Shown here piece by piece: positions 7,880 to 15,458 of a stretch of 43,262 bases of DNA. The notes beneath the pieces are model-generated. The model did no database searches. It was not told the origin of the DNA and worked only from the letters and a program-made list of their open reading frames with translations. Every line of letters starts with the position of its first letter. Position 1 is the first letter of the stretch. Both the position numbers and the translations under genes were made by a program. The stretch covers positions 1-43,262 of the forward strand of contig URTC01000001.1 of NCBI GenBank assembly GCA_900550765.1, written 5' to 3'. This DNA is from an uncultured Clostridia bacterium (GTDB lineage Bacteria > Bacillota > Clostridia > Christensenellales > QALW01).

Positions 7880-8614
7880 ATGGAAAAAAGATTTGCGCTG
7901 CAGCTGTATTCCCTCCGGGACGAGACGGCTAAGGATGCGGCTGCAGTATTGAAACAGGTTGCGGCAATGGGCTTTCAAAGCATTGAATTTGCCGGATACT
8001 ACGGCATAGGCGGAAGAGAAATGAAAATGCTGCTGGAGGATCTGGGCTTAACGGCTGTTTCTTCCCACGTAGGCTATGCCCGCTTTACCGATCATTTTAA
8101 AGAAGAAGTGGAATTTAACCACGCAGTAGGCAACCGGCACATTGTTCTGCCGTATTACGGAATCCAAAATACCGAGGATGCCAAAAGAGCCGTAGAGGAT
8201 ATCGGCAAAATGCGGGAAGCCTTTATCCGTGAGGGCTTTGAGTTCGGTTACCACAATCACGCCTTTGAGTTTGTGCCCCTGGATGAGAACGGTACCTGCG
8301 GTATGGATTACATCACCTCGGTTCAGGATCTGAAGCTGCAGCCGGATGTGTTTTGGATCAAGACCGCCGGTATCGATCCGATAGCGTTTATCGAGCAGAA
8401 TACCGGGCGTTTGCTTTCTATTCATATGAAAGAGTACGGCAACGACGGCAAAAATGCCGAATTCGGCTGTGGTATTCTGCCCTGGCGCGAAATTATGCAG
8501 GCTGCCGAAGCGCGCGGAACTTCCATCGGCATTTTGGAGCAGGAGGAATATTCCTGCCCGCCGCTGGAGAGCGTTGCAATCGGCGCGAAAAATATAGAAA
8601 AAATTTTTAACTGA
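7880..8614 (+). CDS. Sugar phosphate isomerase/epimerase family TIM-barrel protein
   Basis: Protein of 244 residues beginning MEKRFALQLYSLRDETAKD, an opening typical of the AP-endonuclease-2-type TIM-barrel family (xylose isomerase-like, including IolE, IolI and 3-keto-sugar epimerases). Family features are GFQSIEFAGYYG, the YHNHAFEF metal-site strand, QPDVFWIKTAG and SIHMKEYG. ATG 7880 is chosen over the in-frame ATG at 7853 because AAAAAGGAG sits just before it, while 7853 falls at the transcription start. The catalytic Glu/His/Asp set of metal-dependent members appears present. The substrate is unknown; keto-sugar or inositol-type intermediates are likely from the family. It is co-transcribed with a second family member 14 bp downstream. 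Confidence 0.88.
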   Translation: MEKRFALQLYSLRDETAKDAAAVLKQVAAMGFQSIEFAGYYGIGGREMKMLLEDLGLTAVSSHVGYARFTDHFKEEVEFNHAVGNRHIVLPYYGIQNTEDAKRAVEDIGKMREAFIREGFEFGYHNHAFEFVPLDENGTCGMDYITSVQDLKLQPDVFWIKTAGIDPIAFIEQNTGRLLSIHMKEYGNDGKNAEFGCGILPWREIMQAAEARGTSIGILEQEEYSCPPLESVAIGAKNIEKIFN

Positions 8615-8628
8615 CAGGAGGTCTTTTT

Positions 8629-9597
8629 ATGAAACTTGGTGTTTTAACTGTTCCGCTGTATGACAGAAGCCTGGAGGAGGCTCTTGCCTGGCTGCATGCG
8701 CGCGGCGTGCAGATGGTAGAGATCGGCAACGGGGGGTTCCCCGGCAATACCCACGTAAACCCGGACAATTATTTGGGCAAGCCCGAAAAGATTGAAGAAC
8801 TCAAGGCTCTTTTAAAAAAATATGAACTTGAAATTTCCGCGCTTTCCTGCCATGGCAACTGTGTACACCCGAACCCGGAGGTGGCCGCGAAGTTCCAAAG
8901 CGATTTTGAAAAAACCGTGCAGATGGCCCAGCTTTTAGGTGTGGATACCGTCGTTACGTTCTCCGGCTGCCCGGGCGGATCCCCGGAGGATAAAGTTCCC
9001 AACTGGGTAACCTGCTCCTGGCCGCCGGATTTTACGGATATTTTGGAATATCAGTGGAACGAGGTGCTGATTCCTTACTGGAAAGAGGCCGTTGCTTTTG
9101 CCAATGCGCACGGGGTTAAAAAAATTGCCCTCGAGATGCACCCGGGCTTTTGCGTGTATAATACCGCTTCGCTGCTGCGCCTGCGGGAGGCCGTGGGCGA
9201 TACCATCGGCGCGAACTTTGACCCCAGCCACTTAATTTGGCAGGGTATGGACCCGGCAGAGGCTGTGCGGATGCTGGGCGGCAAGGCCATCCACCACGTA
9301 CATGCGAAGGATACCTATCTGGATACGGCCAATATCCGCAAAACGGGCGTGCTTTCCACCGGCCATTACAGTGACGTGCTCAACCGCCCCTGGACGTTCC
9401 GCACCGTGGGCTACGGTCTGGATACGGCCAAGTGGAAGGAATTTGTAAGCATGCTGCGGATGGTGGGCTATGACGGCGTGCTTTCCATTGAGCATGAGGA
9501 TATGTTCATGAGCGTGGAAGAAGGCCTGGAAAAAGCCATTGCGTTTTTAAAGGATATCATGAGCACGCAGCCCATGGGCGAAATGTGGTGGGCGTAA
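8629..9597 (+). CDS. Sugar phosphate isomerase/epimerase family TIM-barrel protein (second)
   Basis: Protein of 322 residues, starting at an ATG preceded by CAGGAGG. It belongs to the same superfamily as its neighbour but a different, longer group: MKLGVLTVPLYDRSLEEAL, VEIGNGGFPGN, LSCHGNCVHP, ALEMHPGFCVYN, GANFDPSHLIWQG, HHVHAKDTYLD and SIEHEDMF provide the Glu/Asp/His metal ligands expected for the barrel. This longer type is often found with dehydrogenases and transporters in sugar or cyclitol catabolism; no such partners are adjacent here. The gene ends in a terminator, so the operon is just these two genes, presumably controlled by the divergent AraC regulator. Confidence 0.88.
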   Translation: MKLGVLTVPLYDRSLEEALAWLHARGVQMVEIGNGGFPGNTHVNPDNYLGKPEKIEELKALLKKYELEISALSCHGNCVHPNPEVAAKFQSDFEKTVQMAQLLGVDTVVTFSGCPGGSPEDKVPNWVTCSWPPDFTDILEYQWNEVLIPYWKEAVAFANAHGVKKIALEMHPGFCVYNTASLLRLREAVGDTIGANFDPSHLIWQGMDPAEAVRMLGGKAIHHVHAKDTYLDTANIRKTGVLSTGHYSDVLNRPWTFRTVGYGLDTAKWKEFVSMLRMVGYDGVLSIEHEDMFMSVEEGLEKAIAFLKDIMSTQPMGEMWWA

Positions 9598-9617
9598 ACG
9601 CTTAAAATTGTATCGGG

Positions 9618-9649
9618 AAAGAGCTGAGAATTTTTTTCAGCTCTTTTTT
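9618..9649 (+). terminator. Rho-independent terminator of the TIM-barrel operon
   Basis: AAAGAGCTGA (9618-9627) pairs with TCAGCTCTTT, and a run of six T residues ends the hairpin. Confidence 0.85.
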
Positions 9650-9653
9650 GGTA

Positions 9654-9682
9654 TTGCTATTTTTCGGCGTTTTCTTTATAAT
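9654..9682 (+). promoter_or_regulatory. Promoter of the HTH/nuclease-like gene
   Basis: TTGCTA (9654-9659), a 17-base spacer and a perfect TATAAT (9677-9682), placed right after the terminator. The orphan gene at 9732 therefore has its own transcription unit. Confidence 0.75.
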
Positions 9683-9731
9683 AAGAATATATTTGCCTGA
9701 TTTTGACGAATGAGGAAAGGACGGTAGGCAC

Positions 9732-10439
9732 TTGAAGCAAAAAGAGTATGTAGTAGACGCGATGAAAAGGAACGGCGGGTATGCGACGCTTCGGCAGCTG
9801 AACGCTTTGGTGGATGTTTCTTCGTGGGGGACGAAAACGCCGGAGGCCACAATTCGGCGGATCGTACAGACCTATGATGAATTTTTTAGAATTCAGCCGG
9901 GGCTATGGGCGTTAAAGGCAGAAGAAAAAGCGGTGCTGCGGAAATTTAAGATTGTACCGGAAAGTGAAGAAAGCAAGGATACGTTTACCCATTCGTATTT
10001 TCAGGGCATTCTTGTTGAAATCGGAAACAGGCGGGGCTGCACTACCTATATCCCGCCGCAGGATAAAAACAAGTTGTTTTTGGAAAATAAGCTTTTTGAA
10101 ATAGCTACGGTAGAAAAAATTTACAATTTTACGTATGCCGAAATTATAAAAAGAGCCAAAACGGTGGATGTTATTTGGTTTAACGAAAGAAAAATGCCCC
10201 GGGCATTTTATGAGGTGGAGCATACCACCGATATGAAAAATTCACTCAATAAATTTTATGAACTGCAGGATTTTAAAGCGGAATTTTATATCGTTGCCGA
10301 TAAAAAAAGAAGAAAATATTTTGATGATGCGATAAGCGCTTCGATATATGCCCCCATTCGGTCAATTGTGCGCTTTGTGGATTATGACGCCTTAGTGGAA
10401 CAGTATAATGGGGAGAAGCAAATAAAAAAGATCATATGA
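9732..10439 (+). CDS. Orphan winged-helix plus PD-(D/E)XK nuclease-like protein
   Basis: Protein of 235 residues, not recognised as a named family. TTG 9732 is the start because a GGAAAGGACGG-type ribosome binding site precedes it and no other start fits. Residues 1-65 resemble a winged helix: conserved spacing in YVVDAMKRNGGYATLRQLN, then TPEATIRRIVQ, then PGLWAL, a layout seen in restriction-associated HTH modules. Residues 85-195 resemble a PD-(D/E)XK core: Glu96 in GILVEIG, Asp146 in TVDVIWF, Glu161 and Glu163 in FYEVEHTTD, then a helix SLNKFYELQDF and strand EFYIVA. There is no clear lysine two residues after Glu161. The coding sequence is AT-richer than its neighbours (18 G/C in the 60 bases 10081-10140), suggesting transfer. 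It could be a solitary restriction or defence effector; no methylase is adjacent. Confidence 0.7.
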   Translation: MKQKEYVVDAMKRNGGYATLRQLNALVDVSSWGTKTPEATIRRIVQTYDEFFRIQPGLWALKAEEKAVLRKFKIVPESEESKDTFTHSYFQGILVEIGNRRGCTTYIPPQDKNKLFLENKLFEIATVEKIYNFTYAEIIKRAKTVDVIWFNERKMPRAFYEVEHTTDMKNSLNKFYELQDFKAEFYIVADKKRRKYFDDAISASIYAPIRSIVRFVDYDALVEQYNGEKQIKKII

Positions 10440-10503
10440 TGCCTTCTTTTTTTGTTGCGGCGAAGATTTAAAAAATAACAATTCGTTTTTGCAGGAGGAA
10501 CTC

Positions 10504-11244
10504 ATGACGCGTGTAAAAAAAGGATTGCTTTTGGGCTTTTTAGCGGAGATATTGCTTGTGACGCTGGTGTTTCTTCTGTATTTTTACGGCGTCGTTTTGC
10601 TGAACAATCCTTCCCGGGAGGTCTATCCCGTGCGGGGGGTGGATGTTTCGGCGCATCAGGGTGTGATCGATTGGGAAGTTTTAAGCGAGCAGGGAATCGA
10701 ATTTGCCTTTATCAAGGCTACCGAAGGCGCGACGTTTGCAGACGAGCGCTTTGCCTATAATTATGCGGAGGCAGCCCGATGCGGCCTGCGCGTAGGGGCG
10801 TATCACTTTTTTCGCTATGACCGTACCGGCGCCGAGCAGGCAGAAAATTTCATCAGCCGGGTAGAAAAAACGGAGAATATGCTGCCGCCGGTGATCGATG
10901 TGGAGTTTTATGGAGAAACGGAAAAAAATCCGCCTGCACAGGCACAGGTGCGGTCGGAGCTGGATCGCATGGTGCAGCTTCTGCGCGAATTTTATGGGAT
11001 GGATCCGATCCTCTATGCCACTGAGCGTTCCTATCGGCTGTATATTGCCGGCGCGTATGAAAACTGCGATATCTGGATCCGCAATGTCGTATCCAAACCG
11101 CGATTAAACGATGGCCGTACCTGGACGTTCTGGCAGTTTACCAACCGCCGGCGCCTGCCGGGGTACGAGGGGCGGACGCCCTACATCGATGAAAACGTGT
11201 TCTGCGGCAGCCGCGAGCAATTCCTGCAGTATGCACGGGAATAA
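10504..11244 (+). CDS. Membrane-anchored GH25 lysozyme (muramidase)
   Basis: Protein of 246 residues from ATG 10504, which has GCAGGAGGA just upstream. A hydrophobic segment (about 8-30) acts as an uncleaved signal anchor, so the enzyme faces outside. The GH25 barrel follows: GVDVSAHQGVIDW, FAFIKATEGATFADERFAYN, GAYHFFRY, the catalytic PPVIDVEFYG (Asp and Glu) and TFWQFTNRRRLPGYEG. GH25 enzymes hydrolyse the beta-1,4 bond between N-acetylmuramic acid and N-acetylglucosamine. There is no cell-wall binding domain. It is likely to act in peptidoglycan turnover rather than phage lysis, since no holin or phage gene is nearby. Confidence 0.93.
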   Translation: MTRVKKGLLLGFLAEILLVTLVFLLYFYGVVLLNNPSREVYPVRGVDVSAHQGVIDWEVLSEQGIEFAFIKATEGATFADERFAYNYAEAARCGLRVGAYHFFRYDRTGAEQAENFISRVEKTENMLPPVIDVEFYGETEKNPPAQAQVRSELDRMVQLLREFYGMDPILYATERSYRLYIAGAYENCDIWIRNVVSKPRLNDGRTWTFWQFTNRRRLPGYEGRTPYIDENVFCGSREQFLQYARE

Positions 11245-11330
11245 TTCTGCCTGCCTGCACGGATTCCGAGAGCTTGCGGAGTATTGCAGATTGTTGCAGG
11301 CATTCCTGCTGCTTTGCACAAGATTTACAA

Positions 11331-11359
11331 TGGAAAAAATTTTTTGCTTATGATACAAT
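11331..11359 (+). promoter_or_regulatory. Possible extended -10 promoter for the GH99-like gene
   Basis: TGGAAA (11331-11336), a 17-base spacer and TACAAT (11354-11359) preceded by TG. The -35 is weak. The leader to ATG 11392 is about 25 nt. Confidence 0.45.
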
Positions 11360-11391
11360 ACAGGCGAAAACAAAAAAAGAGGAGAGAAAAA

Positions 11392-13314
11392 ATGAAAAGA
11401 ATCATTTCTCTGCTGCTTTCTGCGGCAGTGGCATGCAGTATCCTGTCGTACTCCCTTGGCGTGTCGGCGGATTCGCCGAATCTTTTAGAAAACGGATCCT
11501 TTGAAGACGGCATCGGAACGTTTACCAAAAGCGGGAATTGCATTCTGGAAGAGAGCGAGGAATCTCAGGACGGCGACGGCCGCAGTGCGCTGGTTTCCGC
11601 GCGGGAACAGAATCATAGCTCGGTTTCCTTTCAGGCGGCGGATATCGTGCAGCAGCAGGGAAGCGGAGAATATACGTTCAGCGGCTGGGTGAAGCTGGCC
11701 GAGGCTGACGCTCCGAACATAAAGCTGGCCGCTACGTATCAATTGTCCTGGGGCAATAAAAATGAGACCCGTAAATGGCCCATGGGAACAAAAACAGAGC
11801 TTTCCTATGACGATTGGATGTATTTGGAGGTAAAAACAGAGATCGCCGCTGAAAAGGACGGCGATCCTATCAGCGAGGTAAAGCTGTATTTTGTTCAGGA
11901 TGCGTTTGACGCCAGTCAGGCGCCGGATCTGCTGTTTGACAATCTTTCCTTTATCAAGCACGGCGAATATGTGGAAATAACCCCCGCGCCGGAGGTGGAA
12001 GTTCCGACTTCTAAGGATGTGCAGAGCGTCAAGGGGTTTGAGACCACGCAGATCGGCGCGATCCGCTGGGACGCTTATTTTGAAACCGGCAGCAGTCCTA
12101 CTGCGGTATCTGATCAGGTGGCGGCCTGCTTAAGTCCCGCCAAATATCATTGGACGGCGCCGTTTTTTGCGCAGGTTGCCTCCGACGGCAAAGTGAGCTT
12201 TCCCAAGGAGACTCTTGCGCTTTGGGAGGAAGAGGCGCAGTATGCCATTGATGCGGGCATCGATTATTTTGCTTATCTGTGGTATGATTCTAACGATCCA
12301 ATGAGCTATGCCCGGAAATTTCATACCCAGAGCGAGCTTCGGGATACAATCAAGATGACCGGAATTTTAGAGTCACTCAACCGTTCGGCCGCCACCTTTG
12401 AAGAGCTGTTTGCCGCCATGAAGGAGGACTATTGGCTGTATATGGACGGAATGCCCGTAATTTATGTGTATGAAGCAAACCAAAAAGATCAATCCTTTGT
12501 GGAGCAGCTGCGAAAGATGGCGGCGCAGGCGGGGATTGCGGAGCCCTTGTATATCATCGGTATGGGGTACGGCGATGCCGCTGCTGCAATACTGGGCGCT
12601 AATAATGATTTTGATGCCGCAAGCTTTTACAGTACAGGTGCCGTTGAGATAGGCTCTTCTTATGCTGAACTCTGCCAGAAAAGCCTGGAAAATCACAACA
12701 AAGTATTGCCGGCCGGCGCAGCTATGCCGCTGGTGCCCTGCGCTACGATGGGACGGGATACGCGCGCCCGCATTGAAACCGGCGTTTCCTGGTGCGAAAA
12801 TACGCGGGGTGGTCCGGATAACCTGCAGTACGGCGGAAAATTTGCCTATACCGGCACCCCTGAGGAGATCGGTACTCAACTGCTGGATATGCTTAACTAT
12901 ACCAAGCGCAACAGGGAAAATACGAAGTGTAATACGGTGCTTCTGTATGCTTGGAACGAGCATGACGAAGGCGGATGGATTTGTCCGACGCTGGCCTGTG
13001 ACGACGAGGGCAATGTCCTTTACAATGAGGACGGTACGGCAAAACGGAACACCGCGCACATTGACGCGGTGAAAAAAGCAATCGCTTCCTACCGCTCCCA
13101 GGAGGCCAATGCCGGAGTATATACTGATTTAGAGGGCAATATCGTTGAGGGAACGCCTCCGGATACGAACGTCCCGAATAGCAGCGCACCTGTTTCTTCG
13201 CCGGATATGGATAAAAATGATTCTTCCGGCGGCAGCATATGGCTTTATATCGGGATCGGCGCAGCTGTTATCGTTGTTGCCGCCGTCGTTGCTGTTGTAG
13301 GGATCCGGCAATAA
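11392..13314 (+). CDS. Secreted, membrane-anchored GH99/WbsX-like glycan-active protein
   Basis: Protein of 640 residues from ATG 11392, chosen because AAGAGGAGAG precedes it and a signal peptide follows directly (MKRIISLLLSAAVACSILS, cleavage near residue 27). Domains: a galactose-binding-like beta-sandwich (about 30-195, starting NLLENGSFEDG), a catalytic-type TIM barrel (about 220-590), a Ser/Pro-rich linker and a C-terminal membrane helix (about 614-638). There is no LPxTG motif. Barrel features are GAIRWDAYFETG, YHWTAPFFAQV, GIDYFAYLWYD and LLYAWNEHDEGGWICPT, which resemble the GH99-like/WbsX family linked to alpha-mannan or surface-polysaccharide processing. Family assignment is by eye and the catalytic residues are not certain. 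It follows the GH25 gene by 147 bp with its own putative promoter. Confidence 0.75.
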   Translation: MKRIISLLLSAAVACSILSYSLGVSADSPNLLENGSFEDGIGTFTKSGNCILEESEESQDGDGRSALVSAREQNHSSVSFQAADIVQQQGSGEYTFSGWVKLAEADAPNIKLAATYQLSWGNKNETRKWPMGTKTELSYDDWMYLEVKTEIAAEKDGDPISEVKLYFVQDAFDASQAPDLLFDNLSFIKHGEYVEITPAPEVEVPTSKDVQSVKGFETTQIGAIRWDAYFETGSSPTAVSDQVAACLSPAKYHWTAPFFAQVASDGKVSFPKETLALWEEEAQYAIDAGIDYFAYLWYDSNDPMSYARKFHTQSELRDTIKMTGILESLNRSAATFEELFAAMKEDYWLYMDGMPVIYVYEANQKDQSFVEQLRKMAAQAGIAEPLYIIGMGYGDAAAAILGANNDFDAASFYSTGAVEIGSSYAELCQKSLENHNKVLPAGAAMPLVPCATMGRDTRARIETGVSWCENTRGGPDNLQYGGKFAYTGTPEEIGTQLLDMLNYTKRNRENTKCNTVLLYAWNEHDEGGWICPTLACDDEGNVLYNEDGTAKRNTAHIDAVKKAIASYRSQEANAGVYTDLEGNIVEGTPPDTNVPNSSAPVSSPDMDKNDSSGGSIWLYIGIGAAVIVVAAVVAVVGIRQ

Positions 13315-13359
13315 AAGAGCAAGAATGCGCCGGAGGAAAAATAGAGCTTAGAACGAAGA

Positions 13360-13394
13360 AAAGAGAGCGGTTCGAAGAGGGACGCTCTCTTTTT
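13360..13394 (+). terminator. Rho-independent terminator after the GH99-like gene
   Basis: AAAGAGAGCG (13360-13369) pairs with CGCTCTCTTT from 13383 and ends in a run of five T residues. Confidence 0.8.
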
Positions 13395-13521
13395 GGCATT
13401 TTCCGCTTCAACGGCAGGCGCTCTGTTCCGGAGTGCGGGCCTTTGCTTTGTTTGACGGCCCCCGCAGATACCGGCGCTTGGAATGCCCTATGGAGCTTCT
13501 GTGATTTTTAAAAACTTTTAT

Positions 13522-13550
13522 TTGCATTTCTTTCCATAGCATGCTATAAT
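13522..13550 (+). promoter_or_regulatory. Sigma-A-type promoter of the CorC-type gene
   Basis: TTGCAT (13522-13527), a 17-base spacer and TATAAT (13545-13550) with an extended TGC before it. Transcription would begin near 13557, leaving a leader of about 205 nt before ATG 13764. Bases 13395-13521 contain no recognisable gene. Confidence 0.8.
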
Positions 13551-13560
13551 TATTTTGTAT

Positions 13561-13763
13561 TCTATTTTTTAAGGAGATGGTTGCACTGGATCCGCTTCCC
13601 CGAAGTTGTCCGCTTTGCGGATGTTTCTTACTGCCTGCAGGCTGTATGGCCGCAGGCGCTGCCTTAGAGCATAGAAGCTCTCTTCCCGTTTCGCCGCTTT
13701 TCCGGCTGTACCTACGGTGCTGAGCTGCCGGCATTGGCGTTATAAGATGAAGGAGGGTTTTTT
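13561..13763 (+). ncRNA. Long structured 5' leader of the CorC-type gene, with possible leader ORF
   Basis: The roughly 200-nt leader holds four successive hairpins: ATCCGC with GCGGAT (about 13590-13622), CCTGC with GCAGG (about 13634-13655), AGAGC with GCTCT (about 13666-13682), and CCGGC with GCCGG (about 13702-13732). It starts with a strong AAGGAG (13571-13576) placed for a short ORF: TTG 13581 gives 28 residues ending at 13667, or ATG 13577 gives 48 residues ending at 13723, the latter with almost no spacing. The gene's own ribosome binding site is AAGGAGGG at about 13750. It does not match the Mg (M-box) or Mn (yybP-ykoY) riboswitch sequences I know. A regulatory RNA is an inference. 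Confidence 0.45.
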
Positions 13764-15095
13764 ATGTCTGACATAGGCAAACAAATTGTTTTACAGATTT
13801 TTTTAATTTTACTCAATGCTTTTTTTGCTGCTACGGAGATCGCCGTGATTTCTCTAAATGCCACCAAGCTGAAAGCGCGCGTGGAGGACGGCGATAAAAA
13901 GGCGGTAAAAATGCTGAAAATGGTGGAGGAGCCTACGGGCTTCCTCTCTACGATACAGATTGGTATCACGCTGGCGGGATTTTTAGGCTCGGCGTTTGCG
14001 GCGGATAATTTTTCGGATCTTTTGGTCAATTGGCTGGTAAACACCTGCCATATTACGTTTCTTTCGCCTGCCGCGCTCAACAGTATCTCTGTTGTTGTCA
14101 TTACGCTGATCCTTTCGTATTTCACCCTGGTGCTGGGAGAGCTTGTGCCCAAGCGGATCGCCATGCGCCGTTCGGAAAAGCTGGCAAGCGCTTTCTGTGG
14201 TGTTATTACGTTCCTGTCAAAGGTTTTAAAGCCGGTCATTTGGTTTTTAACGGTCTCCACCAATGGCGTGCTGCGCCTGTTCGGCATCGATCCGCATGAA
14301 GCGGATGAGGCTGTTTCGCAGGAGGATATCGTGATGATGCTCGATGCCGGTGCAGAAGAGGGAACAATTCGCCCTCAGGAGATTGAATATATTAAAAACG
14401 TATTCGCGCTGGATCATCTCGACGCGTCGGATGTAATGACGCCCCGCAATTCTATTGAGCTGATCGCCGATGACGCTGAAGAGGCTGAAATTTTAAACAG
14501 CATTGAAAGCAGCGGATATTCCCGATTGCCTGTCTACAGCGAAACGGTCGATAACATTATCGGTGTACTGCATACGCGGGAATATCTTTTAAAGAGAAAT
14601 ACGCCCGGCTTTACGCTGGAGCAGGCGGTGCTGCCTGTAAGTTTTGTGCCTGAAAGCATCCATCTGGACGCACTTTTTAAAGATATGCAGATGGATCATA
14701 CTCATATGGTTATCGTTGTGGACGAATACGGCGGCACGGCCGGGCTGGTAACGATGGAGGATATTTTAGAAGAACTCGTCGGCGAGATCTGGGACGAACA
14801 GGATGAAGAGATCGAAAATTTTGAAAAGACGGGGGAAAACACCTATAAAATTCTGTGCAGTACGCCGATCGATGAATTTTTCGTTTTCTTTGGCTTAGAA
14901 GACGAGGAATGTGATTCTTCTACGGTTAACGGCTGGATTCTGGAGCAGATGGGAAAGATCCCCGACGAAAAGAGTTCTTTTGAATATAAAAATTTGAAAA
15001 TCACCGTTACCAAGGCGGACGAACAGCGTACACAGGAGATCAGAGTAACGGTAAAGCACGTAAAAACAGAAGAAACGGAAGATAAGGGAATATAA
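13764..15095 (+). CDS. CorC/HlyC-type hemolysin family membrane protein (CNNM/DUF21-CBS)
   Basis: Protein of 443 residues: an N-terminal CNNM/DUF21 transmembrane domain (about 1-190, opening IVLQIFLILLNAFFAATEIA, with GITLAGFLGSAFAADNFSDL), a CBS pair (about 205-330, VMTPRNSIELIADD and HTHMVIVVDEYGGTAGLVT), and a C-terminal CorC_HlyC domain (about 345-430, ending in TVTK and RVTVK strands). The family is implicated in Mg or other divalent-cation efflux, with the CBS pair sensing nucleotides; the old hemolysin name is historical. The ATG has AAGGAGGG upstream. The gene is monocistronic behind a long structured leader, which fits ion-responsive control. No intact terminator is obvious in the 82 bp before the convergent DUF2508 gene. 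Confidence 0.92.
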   Translation: MSDIGKQIVLQIFLILLNAFFAATEIAVISLNATKLKARVEDGDKKAVKMLKMVEEPTGFLSTIQIGITLAGFLGSAFAADNFSDLLVNWLVNTCHITFLSPAALNSISVVVITLILSYFTLVLGELVPKRIAMRRSEKLASAFCGVITFLSKVLKPVIWFLTVSTNGVLRLFGIDPHEADEAVSQEDIVMMLDAGAEEGTIRPQEIEYIKNVFALDHLDASDVMTPRNSIELIADDAEEAEILNSIESSGYSRLPVYSETVDNIIGVLHTREYLLKRNTPGFTLEQAVLPVSFVPESIHLDALFKDMQMDHTHMVIVVDEYGGTAGLVTMEDILEELVGEIWDEQDEEIENFEKTGENTYKILCSTPIDEFFVFFGLEDEECDSSTVNGWILEQMGKIPDEKSSFEYKNLKITVTKADEQRTQEIRVTVKHVKTEETEDKGI

Positions 15096-15177
15096 AAAAA
15101 CGTAAGGCTGAAAATGCCGGCTGTTTTGCTGCCTTGGCTGCCTTCCCGGCCGCCTGTGCACAAAAAACGGTTGTGGG

Positions 15178-15417
15178 TTATTTAAAGTCTTCCTCGTGTA
15201 TTTCTTCTTTTTCTTCCGGTACAGTGTCGGCTTCGGCAGAGCGGCAGCGCACCGCTTTTAAAATGCGCAGGTACTGCTTGCGTTTTGCCTCCAGGTTGTA
15301 AATTGCAAAATCGATATCTTCTTTAGTAACGGCATTGTTGAATATGTGTATGGCCTGCTGCCAGCTTTTATATGCCTGCTCCACCTGGCGGGCACAGCGA
15401 TCTTTATTATTTTCCAT
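15178..15417 (-). CDS. DUF2508 family protein (YaaL-like)
   Basis: Small protein of 79 residues without signal or membrane segments. A predicted two-helix body, QAYKSWQQAIHIFNNAV and DFAIYNLEAKRKQYLRILKA, matches the DUF2508/YaaL pattern in which D-x-A-I-Y-x-L-E-A-x-x-K-Y is conserved. An acidic tail (about 65-79) follows. Function is unknown; in Bacillus the family member lies near recR. The GGAGGG ribosome binding site lies inside a hairpin stem (15424-15452). It probably shares a transcript with the upstream YhaM gene, 41 bp away. Confidence 0.8.
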   Translation of the reverse strand: MENNKDRCARQVEQAYKSWQQAIHIFNNAVTKEDIDFAIYNLEAKRKQYLRILKAVRCRSAEADTVPEEKEEIHEEDFK

Positions 15418-15423
15418 AAAAAT

Positions 15424-15452
15424 CCCTCCGCTAAAAGAGTATGAGCGGAGGG
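15424..15452 (-). terminator. Hairpin between yhaM-like gene and DUF2508, containing the DUF2508 ribosome binding site
   Basis: On the minus strand CCCTCCGCT (15452-15444) pairs with AGCGGAGGG (15432-15424), followed by ATTTTT and then the DUF2508 start codon. It reads as an intrinsic terminator, yet its 3' arm is the Shine-Dalgarno sequence of the next gene. Either termination or ribosome-site masking would lower DUF2508 expression. Confidence 0.65.
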
Positions 15453-15458
15453 GGGATT

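Noticed and set aside
12373..13059. Minus-strand open frame of 228 codons opposite the GH99-like gene
   Set aside because: Antisense shadow; the sense gene has a signal peptide, ribosome site, domains and terminator.
13551..13763. M-box or yybP-ykoY riboswitch upstream of the CorC-type gene
   Set aside because: The hallmark sequences of both classes as I know them are not visible; only a general structured leader can be supported.
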